Source: Pseudanabaena sp. CAN_BIN31 | GTDB lineage: Bacteria; Cyanobacteriota; Cyanobacteriia; Pseudanabaenales; Pseudanabaenaceae | Assembly (NCBI GenBank): GCA_026785865.1 | Contig: JAJAZG010000258.1 | Location: 1 to 5,366 of the forward strand | Length of the DNA: 5,366 nucleotides | Reading direction: 5' to 3' | In this document: positions 5,266 through 5,366 of the stretch, in pieces | How the letters are laid out: each line of letters begins with the position of its first letter | How positions within the stretch are numbered: position 1 is the stretch's first letter | Notes under the pieces: model-generated | What the model was told of the DNA's origin: nothing | The model's database searches: none | What the model saw: only the letters and a program-made list of their open reading frames with translations | Made by a program: the position numbers and the translations under genes

Positions 5266-5364
5266 CTAGTACAAGACAGCGTAAATATGGATACCCTTTA
5301 ACAATGATTAAGACTGTCATCCCAGACTCGCAAGTGTAACTTTACTTGAGCCACCCTGTACTAG
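5266..5364. mobile_element. Second MITE-like element bounded by CTAG
   Basis: CTAGTACA (5266-5273) is inverted as TGTACTAG (5357-5364). Further inward the ends still correspond: AGACAGC on the left against GGGTGGC read inward from the right, differing mostly by transitions. As CTAG is itself a palindrome, it can be read as a 4-bp direct target duplication (5266-5269 and 5361-5364) around a 91-bp element with TACA...TGTA ends. A 4-bp YTAR target is, to my knowledge, characteristic of the IS701 family, first described in a cyanobacterium, so an IS701-type MITE is a reasonable guess. No coding capacity. Only two bases follow it before the window ends. Confidence 0.5.
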
Positions 5365-5366
5365 TC

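Overview
The window is chromosomal DNA of a cyanobacterium. The octamer GCGATCGC (HIP1, a cyanobacterial hallmark) occurs at least 11 times in 5.4 kb. The gene content agrees: a Uma2-family nuclease, a carboxysomal-type beta carbonic anhydrase and an S66 LD-carboxypeptidase with cyanobacterial-looking sequence. The many short GC-core hairpins inside A/T-rich stems recall filamentous genera such as Pseudanabaena; that placement is from memory of style, not from a search.

Layout, left to right. A Uma2-family PD-(D/E)XK protein (50-628, +) is followed after a short gap by purH (about 674-2233, +), the bifunctional last enzyme of IMP synthesis. A 17-bp inverted repeat (2236-2282) separates purH from the convergent ccaA-type carbonic anhydrase (2327-3124, -). 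Next come a quasi-palindromic repeat (3183-3200), a hairpin (3211-3251), an unrecognised small ORF (about 3250-3555, -), a longer hairpin (3612-3662) and a second copy of the quasi-palindromic repeat (3674-3691). The LD-carboxypeptidase (3709-4608, +) then starts only about 10 nt after a TATAAT box and ends in a small hairpin that includes its stop codon.

The last 750 bases hold no convincing gene. They contain a possible decayed ORF on the minus strand (4616-4869) and two transposase-less elements that look like MITEs. One is about 190 bp with perfect 16-bp terminal inverted repeats flanked by TTTAC direct repeats (4957-5146). The other is about 91 bp, bounded by CTAG on both sides (5266-5364). 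No HIP1 site occurs after 4147.

The four recognised genes serve unrelated housekeeping jobs: purine synthesis, CO2 concentration, peptidoglycan recycling and a Uma2 protein of unknown role. They do not form a pathway, and I see no defence island, CRISPR array or biosynthetic cluster. The interest lies in the repeats: palindromes at gene ends and in promoters, and two MITE candidates.
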